Origin: Spirosoma endophyticum
Lineage (GTDB): Bacteria; Bacteroidota; Bacteroidia; Cytophagales; Spirosomataceae
NCBI RefSeq assembly: GCF_900112365.1
Contig: NZ_FOLQ01000017.1
Coordinates: 1-64,000 of the forward strand
Length of the DNA: 64,000 bases
Direction: 5' to 3'
Shown here: positions 9,633 through 18,657 of the stretch, one piece after another
Layout: every line of letters starts with the position of its first letter
Position numbering within the stretch: position 1 is the stretch's first letter
Program-made: the position numbers and the translations under genes
Notes under the pieces: model-generated
Seen by the model: only the letters and a program-made list of their open reading frames with translations
Told to the model about the DNA's origin: nothing
The model's database searches: none

Positions 9633-10517
9633 CTAGATGGGTTTTACGGGTCGTAGTTTGCGCCGGATGAAGCCCGCACAAATGCGGGATATGTCGAACA
9701 GGAAATAAATGATCTTTGTCCGGGAATGGGTGATCGCAAACTGGTAGCGGATCTTCAGGTTAGTCGGCGATTTAAACGACGTAAACCCATTCCAGAACTC
9801 TTTCCAGCTGGCGCTGTGCGTAACCAGCGAGTTTGTCGCACTGACAAATTCGGAGACCGGACTCTTAGCACTGACAATCAGTCGATACCCTGCTTTACGG
9901 GCACGAACCGATAGCTCGATATCGGCCATGTAGTGAATGTAGTTTTTTGAATCGAACAGGCCGATTTCATCGAAAACGCGCATAGGAATCAGGGTGCCCC
10001 GACCCGGCAGTGAGTCCGATTCAATGTACGACGTCTGCCGAATCAACTCCCGATAATCGCAGTTATAATTCTCGGCCAGATGTTTACCCTTCGCTACGTA
10101 TAGATCGAAGGTGGTACCCGCATATTCGAGTTTGTTGGGCTGTTCGCTATCCACACTCACCGAACCAACCAGGCACGGTTTGTGGGTCTGATATGTTTCC
10201 AGCAGCGTTTTCAGGTAATCAGGCTTTACGTACGTATCGTCGTTGAGCGTCAATACAAAATTCGCCTGGCGTTTGTCCTGGTGCTGCTGCGCATACCGTA
10301 TGCCCCAGTTTGTCGCTTCGGCCCACCACAAATTCCCGTCGCCCCGTAGCACCACTACGTCAGGAAACTCCTGATGAATCATCTCGCTGGTTCCGTCCGT
10401 CGAGCCGTCATCAATCACAATAACCTGAAAATCACGATACGTCTGTACTGATAAACAGGCCAGGCATTGACGCGTAAATCCAAGGCGGTTATGAACGGGA
10501 ATGACAATACTAATCAT
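9633..10517 (-). CDS. Glycosyltransferase family 2
   Basis: The 294-residue protein has the GT-A fold signature from the first residues (ISIVIPVHNRLGFTRQCLACL), then VIVIDDGSTDGTSEMI, and the metal-binding region FVLTLNDDTYVKPDYL. SLPGRGTLIPMRVFDEIG fits the acceptor-side motif of rhamnosyltransferase-like members. It probably adds an inverted sugar linkage to the growing repeat unit at the inner membrane. Its start overlaps the stop of the upstream polymerase gene by 4 nt (ATGA), and 2 nt separate its stop from the next start, so expression is tightly coupled. Confidence 0.9.
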   Translation of the reverse strand: MISIVIPVHNRLGFTRQCLACLSVQTYRDFQVIVIDDGSTDGTSEMIHQEFPDVVVLRGDGNLWWAEATNWGIRYAQQHQDKRQANFVLTLNDDTYVKPDYLKTLLETYQTHKPCLVGSVSVDSEQPNKLEYAGTTFDLYVAKGKHLAENYNCDYRELIRQTSYIESDSLPGRGTLIPMRVFDEIGLFDSKNYIHYMADIELSVRARKAGYRLIVSAKSPVSEFVSATNSLVTHSASWKEFWNGFTSFKSPTNLKIRYQFAITHSRTKIIYFLFDISRICAGFIRRKLRPVKPI

Positions 10518-11773
10518 ACGATTTCCTGATTTTTAACCAGCGCTACTGGCTGTGATTCTGAATAAGCTATCGTTTCCAGGTCGGAATCGTCGTCCTCCGT
10601 CAAATCAACGACCGGCCGCTTCAGGCCGTAAAACATACCAATGCCCACGACGGTCCAGTAATAAAGTGGTAGCTGGTAAGAGACACCGTAGACGATTCCG
10701 CAAATAATGAAGCTGAATAGTACGGCATGCTCCGTTGTGAACTTGTGGTTCCGCCGGTAGATGGTAATGAGTGTGCCAATGATGAGCAACAAGTTGATCC
10801 CCAGACCGACTGCTCCATAATTGTAGAGCATATCGACGTACTGGGAGTGGATGAACGTGCCCTTATCGGGAAATTCATCATTCCCCATTATTTCACCCCG
10901 ATCGTAGCCCGCATACCGCCAGCCGAACAGGGGCCGCGCCGGAATTTGACTCAAATAAAACTCTGACTGCTCAATACGCCAGCTCCCGGTTTCATCTTCC
11001 TTCGGATCGAAAATGCCACCGATACTTTCCGCAAAAGCTTCCATTTTCTTTCCCGGCAACGACCCGGCCAGCGGCATAGCGATGATGACCAGAACCACCA
11101 GCATGATGAGGGTACGGCCAAGGGGTAAATTGGCCGATGCCAGCTTCCCAATGGCCGTCAGACCAATAACAACCGCAGCCGCTACGACGGCCGCCGTCAT
11201 AACCGAGCGGTGCAGCAAAAAGACAATAAAGGCAAACGTGAACAGCGATTTCAGCAGATCCGAAATGGCGTGTTCTTTCAGGTAGTTTACCAGATAGTAC
11301 ACAAACGGAATCACTAAATACAGGGCATCAGGTGCCGCGGTTGTCCGGGTTTCGGCGGTCAGGGCGTAGCTGAAAAGCTGGCCTAACAAAATCTGGTTGA
11401 TGAGGTAAAGCCCGAAAATGATGTAGACGACGTAACTGAATTTCAGCGGTTCAGCCCGCTCGACAACGTAATACGCCAGTAACGCCAACCCACAGAAGGC
11501 AAAGCGTTTGATAACAAAGTAGGAATAGACGTACTGGTTGTATTCATACTTTGACTCCAACAGCAACAGGATGACGCCCAGAAACAGCATCCAGGCCGCA
11601 ATTTTATACAGGACCGGATACTTGAAATAGAACCCGACCAAGGCCAGTATCCCAACCAGCGTCAATCCGTTCACGGCTTTTTCAATGAACGGACTACCCG
11701 CATTGCCCCCATAGGCGATGGCGCTGACCCCAAACAGGAGGGCATACAGGGCGATTCGATAGATCCAGATCAT
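10514..11773 (-). CDS. O-antigen ligase/polymerase-like membrane protein (Wzy type)
   Basis: This 419-residue protein is almost entirely hydrophobic, with around ten or more membrane segments. The longest soluble loop (about residues 235-300) contains GSWRIEQSEFYLSQIPARPLFGWRYAG and a conserved His-containing stretch, FIHSQYVDMLYNYGAVGLG. That loop pattern is typical of the O-antigen ligase/polymerase family (Wzy_C). In this locus, with a flippase, Wza and Wzc homologues present, it most likely polymerises repeat units in the periplasm. Polymerases and ligases cannot be separated by sequence alone. It overlaps the downstream GT2 gene by 4 nt. Confidence 0.85.
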   Translation of the reverse strand: MIWIYRIALYALLFGVSAIAYGGNAGSPFIEKAVNGLTLVGILALVGFYFKYPVLYKIAAWMLFLGVILLLLESKYEYNQYVYSYFVIKRFAFCGLALLAYYVVERAEPLKFSYVVYIIFGLYLINQILLGQLFSYALTAETRTTAAPDALYLVIPFVYYLVNYLKEHAISDLLKSLFTFAFIVFLLHRSVMTAAVVAAAVVIGLTAIGKLASANLPLGRTLIMLVVLVIIAMPLAGSLPGKKMEAFAESIGGIFDPKEDETGSWRIEQSEFYLSQIPARPLFGWRYAGYDRGEIMGNDEFPDKGTFIHSQYVDMLYNYGAVGLGINLLLIIGTLITIYRRNHKFTTEHAVLFSFIICGIVYGVSYQLPLYYWTVVGIGMFYGLKRPVVDLTEDDDSDLETIAYSESQPVALVKNQEIV

Positions 11774-11816
11774 ATTGTTCGTTTCGTGTTACGTTCCTTA
11801 AGCGACGTAGTGGCGC

Positions 11817-12977
11817 TCAGGGGTTGGCTAAAACTTCCTGATAAATTGATTCCGTTATGTCGACAATCTGCTGCTGGTCAAACCGTTCGAGCGAAATTTC
11901 CCGAGCCTGTCTGGCCAGTGTATTTCGTAGTGACGTGTTCTGCCATAGCTGTTCCACTGCCTCGGCAATGTCAGCCACATTTAACGAGGTCAACAGGCCC
12001 GTTTCGTAGGACTTGACCAGCGATGAAACGCCCCCTACGTCCGACGCCACAACGGGCAATCCCGCCAGTTGTGCCTCGCAAACGCTGTTCGGGCTGTTAT
12101 CGATGTAGGAAGGGTGAAGCAGACAAAAGGCTTCGTGATACGTATCCCACAGTTGCGCGGCCGACAGCATACCCCGATGCTCAATGTCGTCGGGTTTGAT
12201 GTTGTGCAGCGACAGTTTATCGACCAGTTTGAGCAGCGATTGTTTGCTGCCCGACCCGGTGACAATCAGTCGGATAGGGATTTTCTTTCGCAGCATGTCG
12301 ACCGTCTGAAGGGCTTCGCTAATTCCCTTGATGTAGTTGTCGCCCCCCACAAACAGGACCGCATTTGGCTCTCTATCCGTTGCCGGCTGAATGGCGGTAT
12401 AAAACTCCGGCCGGAGCAATTCCCAATTATGATGAATCACAGCCTTGGGTTGCATGGTACGTACCACCGACTTATCCCAGTGAGTCCGGCAGATAAAATG
12501 CTTCACGGTGGGCATGAACCGTTTCTCATAATAGCCCGCCACCAACCAGGCCAGGTGCCGGTATTCGGGCCGCTTCGGCAGGTGTTTGTAGTACTCCCGA
12601 GTGAACCCCTGCGCCGACAGCACTTTGGGGATTTTCACATTAGCGCCAATCACATGGTACTGCTGTTCCGCCCCGTGGATGTGCATTAAATCGTACTCGT
12701 TTCCTACGTCTTTCAGGTAGTTCTGAACCCGTTTGATACGTCCGGAAAAAGCCCGGAGAACATCCCGCTTGTCTTCGGGCACTTTGATAAATACATACTT
12801 AATGCCTTTATGGACAACCTCTTCGTCCTGCGCAACATAAGGGTTGTAGCTAAGTATTGTAATGTTTGCATCCCCCTTTTCTACCAGTTTATGGGCTAAA
12901 GACGTAACCCAGGGTACGGGATGACCACCACCTGACTTCAACGGATGCGGGACGGCAGCGAGCCATAGTAGGTTCAT
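11817..12977 (-). CDS. Glycosyltransferase family 4
   Basis: The 386-residue protein shows an N-terminal acceptor domain with a Gly-rich loop (HPLKSGGGHPVPWVTSLAHKL). The donor domain contains NAVLFVGGDNYIKGISEAL and the ending block CLLHPSYIDNSPNSVCEAQLAGLPVVASDVGG, in which NSVCEA replaces the usual EX7E start. It is a retaining GT-B transferase expected to work on the cytoplasmic side of the membrane. Its ATG overlaps the stop of the upstream GT4 gene by 4 nt, so these two are coupled. Specific sugars cannot be assigned. Confidence 0.88.
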   Translation of the reverse strand: MNLLWLAAVPHPLKSGGGHPVPWVTSLAHKLVEKGDANITILSYNPYVAQDEEVVHKGIKYVFIKVPEDKRDVLRAFSGRIKRVQNYLKDVGNEYDLMHIHGAEQQYHVIGANVKIPKVLSAQGFTREYYKHLPKRPEYRHLAWLVAGYYEKRFMPTVKHFICRTHWDKSVVRTMQPKAVIHHNWELLRPEFYTAIQPATDREPNAVLFVGGDNYIKGISEALQTVDMLRKKIPIRLIVTGSGSKQSLLKLVDKLSLHNIKPDDIEHRGMLSAAQLWDTYHEAFCLLHPSYIDNSPNSVCEAQLAGLPVVASDVGGVSSLVKSYETGLLTSLNVADIAEAVEQLWQNTSLRNTLARQAREISLERFDQQQIVDITESIYQEVLANP

Positions 12978-14143
12978 AATTCGACGACTGGGTTGAGTGT
13001 ATTACGTAGTGGTTGGCGCCCCATTATGGTCTCCGTGTAGAAGGCTAAATGTTTGTCGATCATGACATCCAGATTAAACCGGTTACGCGCGAAGGCCAAC
13101 TGCTCTTCGGCCAAAACTGCCCTGGTTCGGGCGTCCTGGTAGTTGAGAATTACATCCGCCATCTCGGCTGCGGTGATTGATACCGGAAGCAGACCGGGTC
13201 CTGTTCGGTTGAATTGTTCGGGAATGCCGCCCGTGGCCAGAGCAAGCACCGGCGTTCCGGATGCGATGGCTTCCGTAATGCTATAGCCCCATGATTCATT
13301 CAGGGCTGTGTGTACGTATAAAGAAGCCTTTCTCAGGTAATCCGGTACGTTCGTCTGGAAACCCAGAAAATGAACGTAGTCCTGAAGGTTCTTTTCGTGT
13401 ACGAGCTGTTCCCACTCCCGGCGCTTGGGGCCTTCACCCAGTAGCCAGACCCTGAACCTGGTTAAGCCCCTTGATCGAAGTTCATCGGCGACCTCAATGA
13501 GCAGCCGTTGATTTTTCCGTTCCTCCAGCGTTCCTACACTAATGATAATAAAGTCGTCGCTTTCGTGCCGGGGCTGTTCGGTCGGGAAGACAACCCCATT
13601 GTGAATGACTTCGCAGACAGCCCCTTGTGGCCGCAGGAAAGCCGAGGTACGTTTGATATAATCTGATACCGTAATGAACGAATCGTTGTGGTTGAACACG
13701 TAGCGATACCAAGTAGCCAGGCGCTTATGTGTCCAGTCACTTAGCTGAAAACCCAGTTTATACTCGGTGAGTGGATCATCGTTGAAATGGCAGGTCATTA
13801 CGACGGGAACCCGTTTGGCCAAACCCAGTGAAGCTCCGGCCCCGGCCGTAGCATCCTGTGCATGAACGAGATCGAAGGCATCGGCGCCCTTAGCCCGCAC
13901 GGATACCCAGACGCTCATGAAGTTTTCCAGCTCAAACCAGAGTACCCGGCCGTTCTGACCAAATAGAGCCGCTAGTTTACGTAGCAGGCCAATGATTTTT
14001 TTGGGCAGAAAGGGGGTATCGGCCGGCGTAATGAGCTGCACCGATTCGACCCGGCCCTCAAGTTGGTCGAGCAGTCGGTTATAGTGCGCCGTTACCCCTG
14101 TTTTTGAGGTTTGCGTGGTCGATGAAACAATCAAAACGCGCAT
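12974..14143 (-). CDS. Glycosyltransferase family 4
   Basis: The 389-residue protein has a Rossmann-like acceptor domain (MRVLIVSSTTQTSKTGVTAH) and a donor domain. The latter contains IISVGTLEERKNQRLLIEVA, VWLLGEGPKRREWEQLV and ALNESWGYSITEAIASGTPVLALATGGIPE, which includes the family's EX7E motif. It should transfer a sugar from a nucleotide donor with retention. The gene is 29 nt downstream of a GT2 gene and overlaps the next GT4 gene by 4 nt. The position in the cluster supports a role in building the repeat unit. Confidence 0.9.
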   Translation of the reverse strand: MRVLIVSSTTQTSKTGVTAHYNRLLDQLEGRVESVQLITPADTPFLPKKIIGLLRKLAALFGQNGRVLWFELENFMSVWVSVRAKGADAFDLVHAQDATAGAGASLGLAKRVPVVMTCHFNDDPLTEYKLGFQLSDWTHKRLATWYRYVFNHNDSFITVSDYIKRTSAFLRPQGAVCEVIHNGVVFPTEQPRHESDDFIIISVGTLEERKNQRLLIEVADELRSRGLTRFRVWLLGEGPKRREWEQLVHEKNLQDYVHFLGFQTNVPDYLRKASLYVHTALNESWGYSITEAIASGTPVLALATGGIPEQFNRTGPGLLPVSITAAEMADVILNYQDARTRAVLAEEQLAFARNRFNLDVMIDKHLAFYTETIMGRQPLRNTLNPVVEL

Positions 14144-14172
14144 AGTTGATTCGTCTAAATCGGCGTACCGAT

Positions 14173-15081
14173 TTATTTATTCAAAAGTCGATACAGCTTT
14201 ACCGTCAGGATACCCCCCGGTTGCTTGCGGAAATTATTGAACACGCTGTCCAGAGCCGCTTCTCCATAAAGTAAAAAGTTGTAGAGTCGGTTGGCATGTG
14301 TACCGCCAATCTGCCCCAGCGTAGCCCGTGCCGACCACTTCATGAATACCATGAATCCGTAGCTGTCGCCGTGGATGTTCTGAAACACGCGTCGCTGGTT
14401 TCGCACGGCGTAATATTGCTTCCAGGCACCGGGCCAGGGAATACCGTTCCGGTCGAAGGACGGGGGGTGGTAGAAGATGGAACTCGGTACGGTAACCACC
14501 GGATAACCCATTTTCTGAACGCGGGTCATGTACTCCACTTCGTCGCCCCAGATAAACAATTTCTTATCGGGTAAGCCAACGTTTTTGACCACCTCCGCAC
14601 TCACCAGCGTACCGTTGAAAAAGAAAGCGACACCGTAAACCAGATCATAGGGCGTCATATCTGCCACTTTCCGGTAGCTCCGGTTGGGACGATCGACGTA
14701 AAATGCCAATTCGCTATGATCCTTATTACTGACCGACACGCAGTTTTTAATGCATGGGCCAATATTAGGCGACGTCATCAGTGCTTCGAGCGCATCGGGA
14801 GCGGCCAGACAATCGTCGTCCATACACCATAGCCAGTCGAACCCAGCCTGATAGGCCGTGTCGATGCCGGTTGCAAAGCCACCGGCCCCGCCTAAGTTTG
14901 GCTGGGTCACAACCCGAAGACCGGTTTGCTCTGCCAGCCATTCGCCGGTGCCATCGGTGCTGCCATTATTAATGACAATGATGGCTTCGAGCGGTCGTGT
15001 TTGTTCACGAAGGCTAACGAGGCATTTCTTTAAATCTTCGAGCCGGTTGTAGGTCACAACTACGGCAGCTACGGTTTCCAT
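14173..15081 (-). CDS. Glycosyltransferase family 2, GlfT/rhamnosyltransferase-like
   Basis: The 302-residue protein begins with AAVVVTYNRLEDLKKCLVSL, then IIVINNGSTDGTGEWL and LGGAGGFATGID. These match the GT2 subgroup that includes galactofuranosyl- and rhamnosyltransferases. The metal-binding motif is WLWCMDDDCLAAPDAL, with WGDEVEYMTRVQKMGYPVVTVP as the catalytic-base region. It lies 4 nt after the flippase gene. An inverting transferase is expected. Galactofuranose or rhamnose as donor is only suggested by the subgroup, and no UDP-galactopyranose mutase or dTDP-rhamnose genes are in view. Confidence 0.9.
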   Translation of the reverse strand: METVAAVVVTYNRLEDLKKCLVSLREQTRPLEAIIVINNGSTDGTGEWLAEQTGLRVVTQPNLGGAGGFATGIDTAYQAGFDWLWCMDDDCLAAPDALEALMTSPNIGPCIKNCVSVSNKDHSELAFYVDRPNRSYRKVADMTPYDLVYGVAFFFNGTLVSAEVVKNVGLPDKKLFIWGDEVEYMTRVQKMGYPVVTVPSSIFYHPPSFDRNGIPWPGAWKQYYAVRNQRRVFQNIHGDSYGFMVFMKWSARATLGQIGGTHANRLYNFLLYGEAALDSVFNNFRKQPGGILTVKLYRLLNK

Positions 15082-15085
15082 ATTA

Positions 15086-16465
15086 CTATCTTTGTTTAAA
15101 TAAGATTGCTAACCGGTTTTTGCTGAAGCTAATAGCTTCCCGCATGTACGCCAGTTGAACAACCTGAACCCCTTTACTACGTAGGTAGACGTACATCGAC
15201 AGCGCGATATAGGCTTCGGCGGCTACCCACGCATAAGCGGCTCCAATAAATCCCATTTTCTGAATCAGCAGGGAGTTCAGCGCCAGACCCACGACGGAGC
15301 CGATGGCTGTAATACGAAAAAAAGCCTTGTCCATCCGCAGATTCAGCATGGTGTGCAAACCCAGCAGATTGCTGACACCGATCAAGATGGGCAATAGGGA
15401 CACAATGCGTAAAACCAGGATCGCATCATGAAATTTATCACCGTAAAAGAGGGTGATAAACACAGGAGCGATGACCCACAAGACCAGTGACACGACGGTC
15501 ATAAAAGCAACCAGCGGAAAAAAAGTCGTTCGAACCACGCGCAGTCCGTCTTCCCGGCCACTACCAAAGGCACTGGCCACAATGGGGAAAAAAGCTTGAT
15601 TCAGGCCCAGCGAAACAAACGAGCGGGCGATGCCTTCCAGCCGCGAACCGGCCGAAAAAATCCCTACGTCATAGGCATTGCCCAACAAGCCCAGCAGAAA
15701 AACGGTCGAACCTGCGTAGAGCGTAATCATGACCGACGAGAAAAACAGCGTACTGTCCTCCCGAAAGCGGGTGATCAACTGGGCGATCGATGGCCATGTA
15801 AATGTCAGATCAAATCGACGTAGCGCTACGTACAAGGCAACGACGCTGACCACTACCTGCGCCACACTGATCGATAGATTCTGGTAGATGTAATCGTCGG
15901 GCTGCCGGATCAGCAGAAAAACGGACAGCGTAAACAGAATTTTTACCCCAAGATTGAACATCGCAACCCGTCCCAGATCTTCCATCGCCTGATAGATCCA
16001 GATCGGGAACAACACCACGCCGATGCAGGTGATGTAGGTGCAGGTGTGCAGCACAATATGGGACCGAAAGTCAGGCGTAAACCAGGTGATGCCCGCAAAA
16101 ACAAGGGTTGACAGTATCCAGAGCAGGGTCTTACCCGCAATCACTTCGCTGAACGTCCGGTTAACCAGCGCCTTGTCGGTCCGGTTTGCGGCTATGGTTC
16201 GAACCGCCGACATTTCGAATCCGTAGTTAATCAGGAGCGTGAAGTAAGCGACGTAAGCCTGCGAAAAGTTAAGTAGTCCCAGGCGCTCTGGTCCAATAAT
16301 GCGCACCACGTAAGGCACCGTGAGCAGAGGCAGCAACATATTCGCCACGTTGACGCTAAAGAGAGACACTACGTTAATCGCAAAGCGCTTTAACGTAGCT
16401 CTCGACAGCGTTTTGGCTGTTTCTTGTTCTGTCTCTACAGCACTGGTTACCTGGTCACTTACCAT
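15086..16465 (-). CDS. Polysaccharide repeat-unit flippase (Wzx/MOP superfamily)
   Basis: The 459-residue protein has about twelve to fourteen hydrophobic segments. Its N-terminal motif, FAINVVSLFSVNVANMLLPLLTVPYVVRIIGPERLGLLNFSQAY, carries the LTVPYVVRIIGPE..G signature of Wzx/RfbX flippases. It should move lipid-linked repeat units across the inner membrane, before the Wzy-like protein polymerises them. It sits 29 nt after the cupin gene and 4 nt before a GT2 gene. Confidence is high for the family and for a role in export. Confidence 0.92.
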   Translation of the reverse strand: MVSDQVTSAVETEQETAKTLSRATLKRFAINVVSLFSVNVANMLLPLLTVPYVVRIIGPERLGLLNFSQAYVAYFTLLINYGFEMSAVRTIAANRTDKALVNRTFSEVIAGKTLLWILSTLVFAGITWFTPDFRSHIVLHTCTYITCIGVVLFPIWIYQAMEDLGRVAMFNLGVKILFTLSVFLLIRQPDDYIYQNLSISVAQVVVSVVALYVALRRFDLTFTWPSIAQLITRFREDSTLFFSSVMITLYAGSTVFLLGLLGNAYDVGIFSAGSRLEGIARSFVSLGLNQAFFPIVASAFGSGREDGLRVVRTTFFPLVAFMTVVSLVLWVIAPVFITLFYGDKFHDAILVLRIVSLLPILIGVSNLLGLHTMLNLRMDKAFFRITAIGSVVGLALNSLLIQKMGFIGAAYAWVAAEAYIALSMYVYLRSKGVQVVQLAYMREAISFSKNRLAILFKQR

Positions 16466-16494
16466 GTTTTTTCGTTATACCCGTTCAATCTTAC

Positions 16495-16839
16495 CTACTC
16501 GGTAGCCACCCCAAAATAAACATACTCCAAAGGAACATCGCCGGTCGCTTCAAGCCGATGCAGAATACCCGCCGGAATCCTGACAAAAACCCCCTGCTGC
16601 AACGCAATTTTCTGATTGCCAATCGTATACACGCCAATTCCCTTTAAGAAAAAGAAACACTCTTCCATTGTCGGGTGCATATGCAATTCGCAGTAGTCCG
16701 TCCGGGAAAATGAGCCGTAAGCCACCTGGGTTAAGTCGGTAGACGTATCACCATATCGGAGAAATACCTGCTTGGTGCCCTGAGCGTGAGCCGTACGCTC
16801 ACACTCAAGGTCAGCAAGTGATGCGGTAATCCGTTCCAT
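16495..16839 (-). CDS. Small cupin protein coupled to the GDP-mannose epimerase
   Basis: The 114-residue protein is a single cupin barrel. Motif 1 is HMHPTMEECFFFLKGIGVYTIGNQ, with two His and a Glu as likely metal ligands, and motif 2 is VRIPAGILHRLEA. Small cupins in polysaccharide clusters are often sugar isomerases/epimerases or binding proteins. Its ATG shares one nucleotide with the stop codon of the upstream epimerase gene (TGATG), so the two are translated together. That suggests action on the same nucleotide sugar. The reaction is not known, and it does not closely look like RmlC or FdtA to me. Confidence 0.78.
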   Translation of the reverse strand: MERITASLADLECERTAHAQGTKQVFLRYGDTSTDLTQVAYGSFSRTDYCELHMHPTMEECFFFLKGIGVYTIGNQKIALQQGVFVRIPAGILHRLEATGDVPLEYVYFGVATE

Positions 16840-17822
16840 CAGGCTTCGACAAGTGCGGGCACTTTCTTTTGAATCTGTTCCGAAATCCAGTCATAAGTTT
16901 TCTCAACACCTCTGCGAAGGGGTGTGGATGGTGCCCAGCCTAATTTCTGCTGAATCAGATGGTTGTCGGAGTTGCGGCCCCGCACACCCAATGGTCCCGG
17001 AATATTATTGATAGTCAGGTGTTTACCCGAGATGTCGATAACCATTTTCGCGAAATCATTCAGCGAAATCATCTCTTCCGAACCCAAGTTGACAGGGCCC
17101 GAAAAATCAGAGTTCATCAACCGCCGGATACCTTCTACGCACTCATCCACAATCAGGAACGAGCGGGTCTGCTGCCCATCGCCCCAGATCTCGATCGAGC
17201 CGCCATCCTCAGCCATTGCTACTTTCCGACAGACCGCAGCGGGTGCTTTTTCGCGACCGCCATCCCAGGTCCCCTGTGGACCGAAGATGTTGTGGAACCG
17301 GGCAATACGTACCTCCATGCCGTGGTTCTTCTGGTAGGCCAGAAACAGGCGCTCCGAAAACAGCTTTTCCCATCCATATTCACTATCGGGGGCCGCCGGA
17401 TAGGCCGACTCCTCCGAACATTTCGGATTATTGGGGTCCATCTGGTTATACTCCGGATACATGCAGGCCGACGACGAATAGAATATTTTCCGGACACCTT
17501 TATTCTTGGCCGCTTCCAGTACGTTCAGATTGCAGAGAATTGAGTTGTGCATGATAGCCGCATCGTTTGTACCCGTAAAGACGAAACCTGCCCCGCCCAT
17601 GTCGGCGGCTAACTGGTAGATTTCGTCAAGGTCGGCCGTCACAACTTCGTCGGCAATGACGGGGTCTCTCAGATCGCCAATGATAAACTCGTCGGCATTA
17701 TTGTTATCGTATTCATTCTCTTTGATGTCAACACCGCGAACCCAGTATCCTTCCGATTTGAGTCGGTTAATAAGATGGCCACCAATGAAGCCACCACCAC
17801 CACAGACGAGCGCTTTTTTCAT
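16839..17822 (-). CDS. GDP-mannose 3,5-epimerase (GME-like)
   Basis: This 327-residue extended SDR has the NAD motif CGGGGFIGGHLINRL. Beyond the generic fold it carries segments I recognise from plant GDP-mannose 3,5-epimerase: SSACMYPE, RFHNIFGPQGTWDGGREKAP, GDGQQTRSF, DECVEGIRRLM and GPLGVRGRNSDN. Putative catalytic residues Cys120, Tyr149, Lys153 and Lys192 are all offset by exactly 25 from the residues I recall for Arabidopsis GME (Cys145, Tyr174, Lys178, Lys217), with no gaps. The product would be GDP-L-galactose (or GDP-L-gulose), so the polymer may contain L-galactose. It shares one nucleotide with the cupin gene downstream. Confidence 0.88.
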   Translation of the reverse strand: MKKALVCGGGGFIGGHLINRLKSEGYWVRGVDIKENEYDNNNADEFIIGDLRDPVIADEVVTADLDEIYQLAADMGGAGFVFTGTNDAAIMHNSILCNLNVLEAAKNKGVRKIFYSSSACMYPEYNQMDPNNPKCSEESAYPAAPDSEYGWEKLFSERLFLAYQKNHGMEVRIARFHNIFGPQGTWDGGREKAPAAVCRKVAMAEDGGSIEIWGDGQQTRSFLIVDECVEGIRRLMNSDFSGPVNLGSEEMISLNDFAKMVIDISGKHLTINNIPGPLGVRGRNSDNHLIQQKLGWAPSTPLRRGVEKTYDWISEQIQKKVPALVEA

Positions 17823-17832
17823 AAATACTTGA

Positions 17833-18585
17833 TTATTTGAGGGATGAGAAGATTTCTTTCAGGTTGAGAAAAATGAACAGGGGAACGACTTCCAGATAGC
17901 GTCTGTAGAGTCGTTTTGGCTCGGCCATCAGCCGAAAGAGCCATTCTAAAGAGAGTTTTTGCATCCAGCTGGGTGCCTGCCTGACGCGATCGGTATGAAA
18001 ATCGAAAGCCGCGCCAACGGTTACAATGAAGTTGACATCCACGTATTGCGCCAGACGTCGGGCAAACCGCTCCTGCTTGGGTGTGCTCAGGCCAATCCAG
18101 ACGATGTTCGTGCCGGCGTCCATGATCCGGTCTGCCAGGGACTGGAATTCGTCATCGGCCATCTCCCGAAAGGGGGGACAGAACGTACCGACAACCTGGT
18201 AATTACCGAACTTCCGACCAACGGCGGCTTTGAGTTCATCAGCAACGCCGTCCTGCCCTCCGCAGAAAAAGTGTTTAATGGACGACTGGGCCGATTCCCT
18301 CAGTACTTCCCTGAAAAAATCGGGACCGTAACAGCGCGTCATACGTTTGGCGCCTTTTAGTTTTCCAATCCATACGCCGGGCATCCCATCGGGAAGGTTC
18401 CAGTAAAATGAATCCAGCACCGATTTAAACTCCGGTTCCTTGAAGGCGGTAACTAATCCATGCGCACCGGTTGCGCTGATGCATTTATTTTCGCGAGGCC
18501 ATATAGGGTCGCATCGCAAGAGAATCCCCTGCACAGCCGAATCCAGTCCGGCATCGAAGAGGTTAACTTGTAGTACTTTGGTCAT
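17833..18585 (-). CDS. WecG/TagA/CpsF-family glycosyltransferase (GT26)
   Basis: The 250-residue protein contains the family hallmarks: SATGAHGLVTAF, LPDGMPGVWIGKLKGAKRMTRCYGPDFFREVL, HFFCGGQDGVADELKAAV, GTFCPPFREM and IVWIGLSTPKQERFARRL, followed by GAAFDFHTDRVRQAPSWMQKLSLEWLFRL. GT26 enzymes add the second sugar to an undecaprenyl-diphosphate-linked sugar. Here it would act right after the priming transferase encoded upstream. The frame also opens at GTG 18591, but ATG 18585 gives the usual N-terminus. The epimerase gene follows 10 nt after the stop. Confidence 0.93.
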   Translation of the reverse strand: MTKVLQVNLFDAGLDSAVQGILLRCDPIWPRENKCISATGAHGLVTAFKEPEFKSVLDSFYWNLPDGMPGVWIGKLKGAKRMTRCYGPDFFREVLRESAQSSIKHFFCGGQDGVADELKAAVGRKFGNYQVVGTFCPPFREMADDEFQSLADRIMDAGTNIVWIGLSTPKQERFARRLAQYVDVNFIVTVGAAFDFHTDRVRQAPSWMQKLSLEWLFRLMAEPKRLYRRYLEVVPLFIFLNLKEIFSSLK

Positions 18586-18657
18586 TGACACTGTCGATTT
18601 TATAGTGTTTGTGGATATTGTTTGAGCGAAATCACGTAGCGCAGGAAGTTTCCCGGC

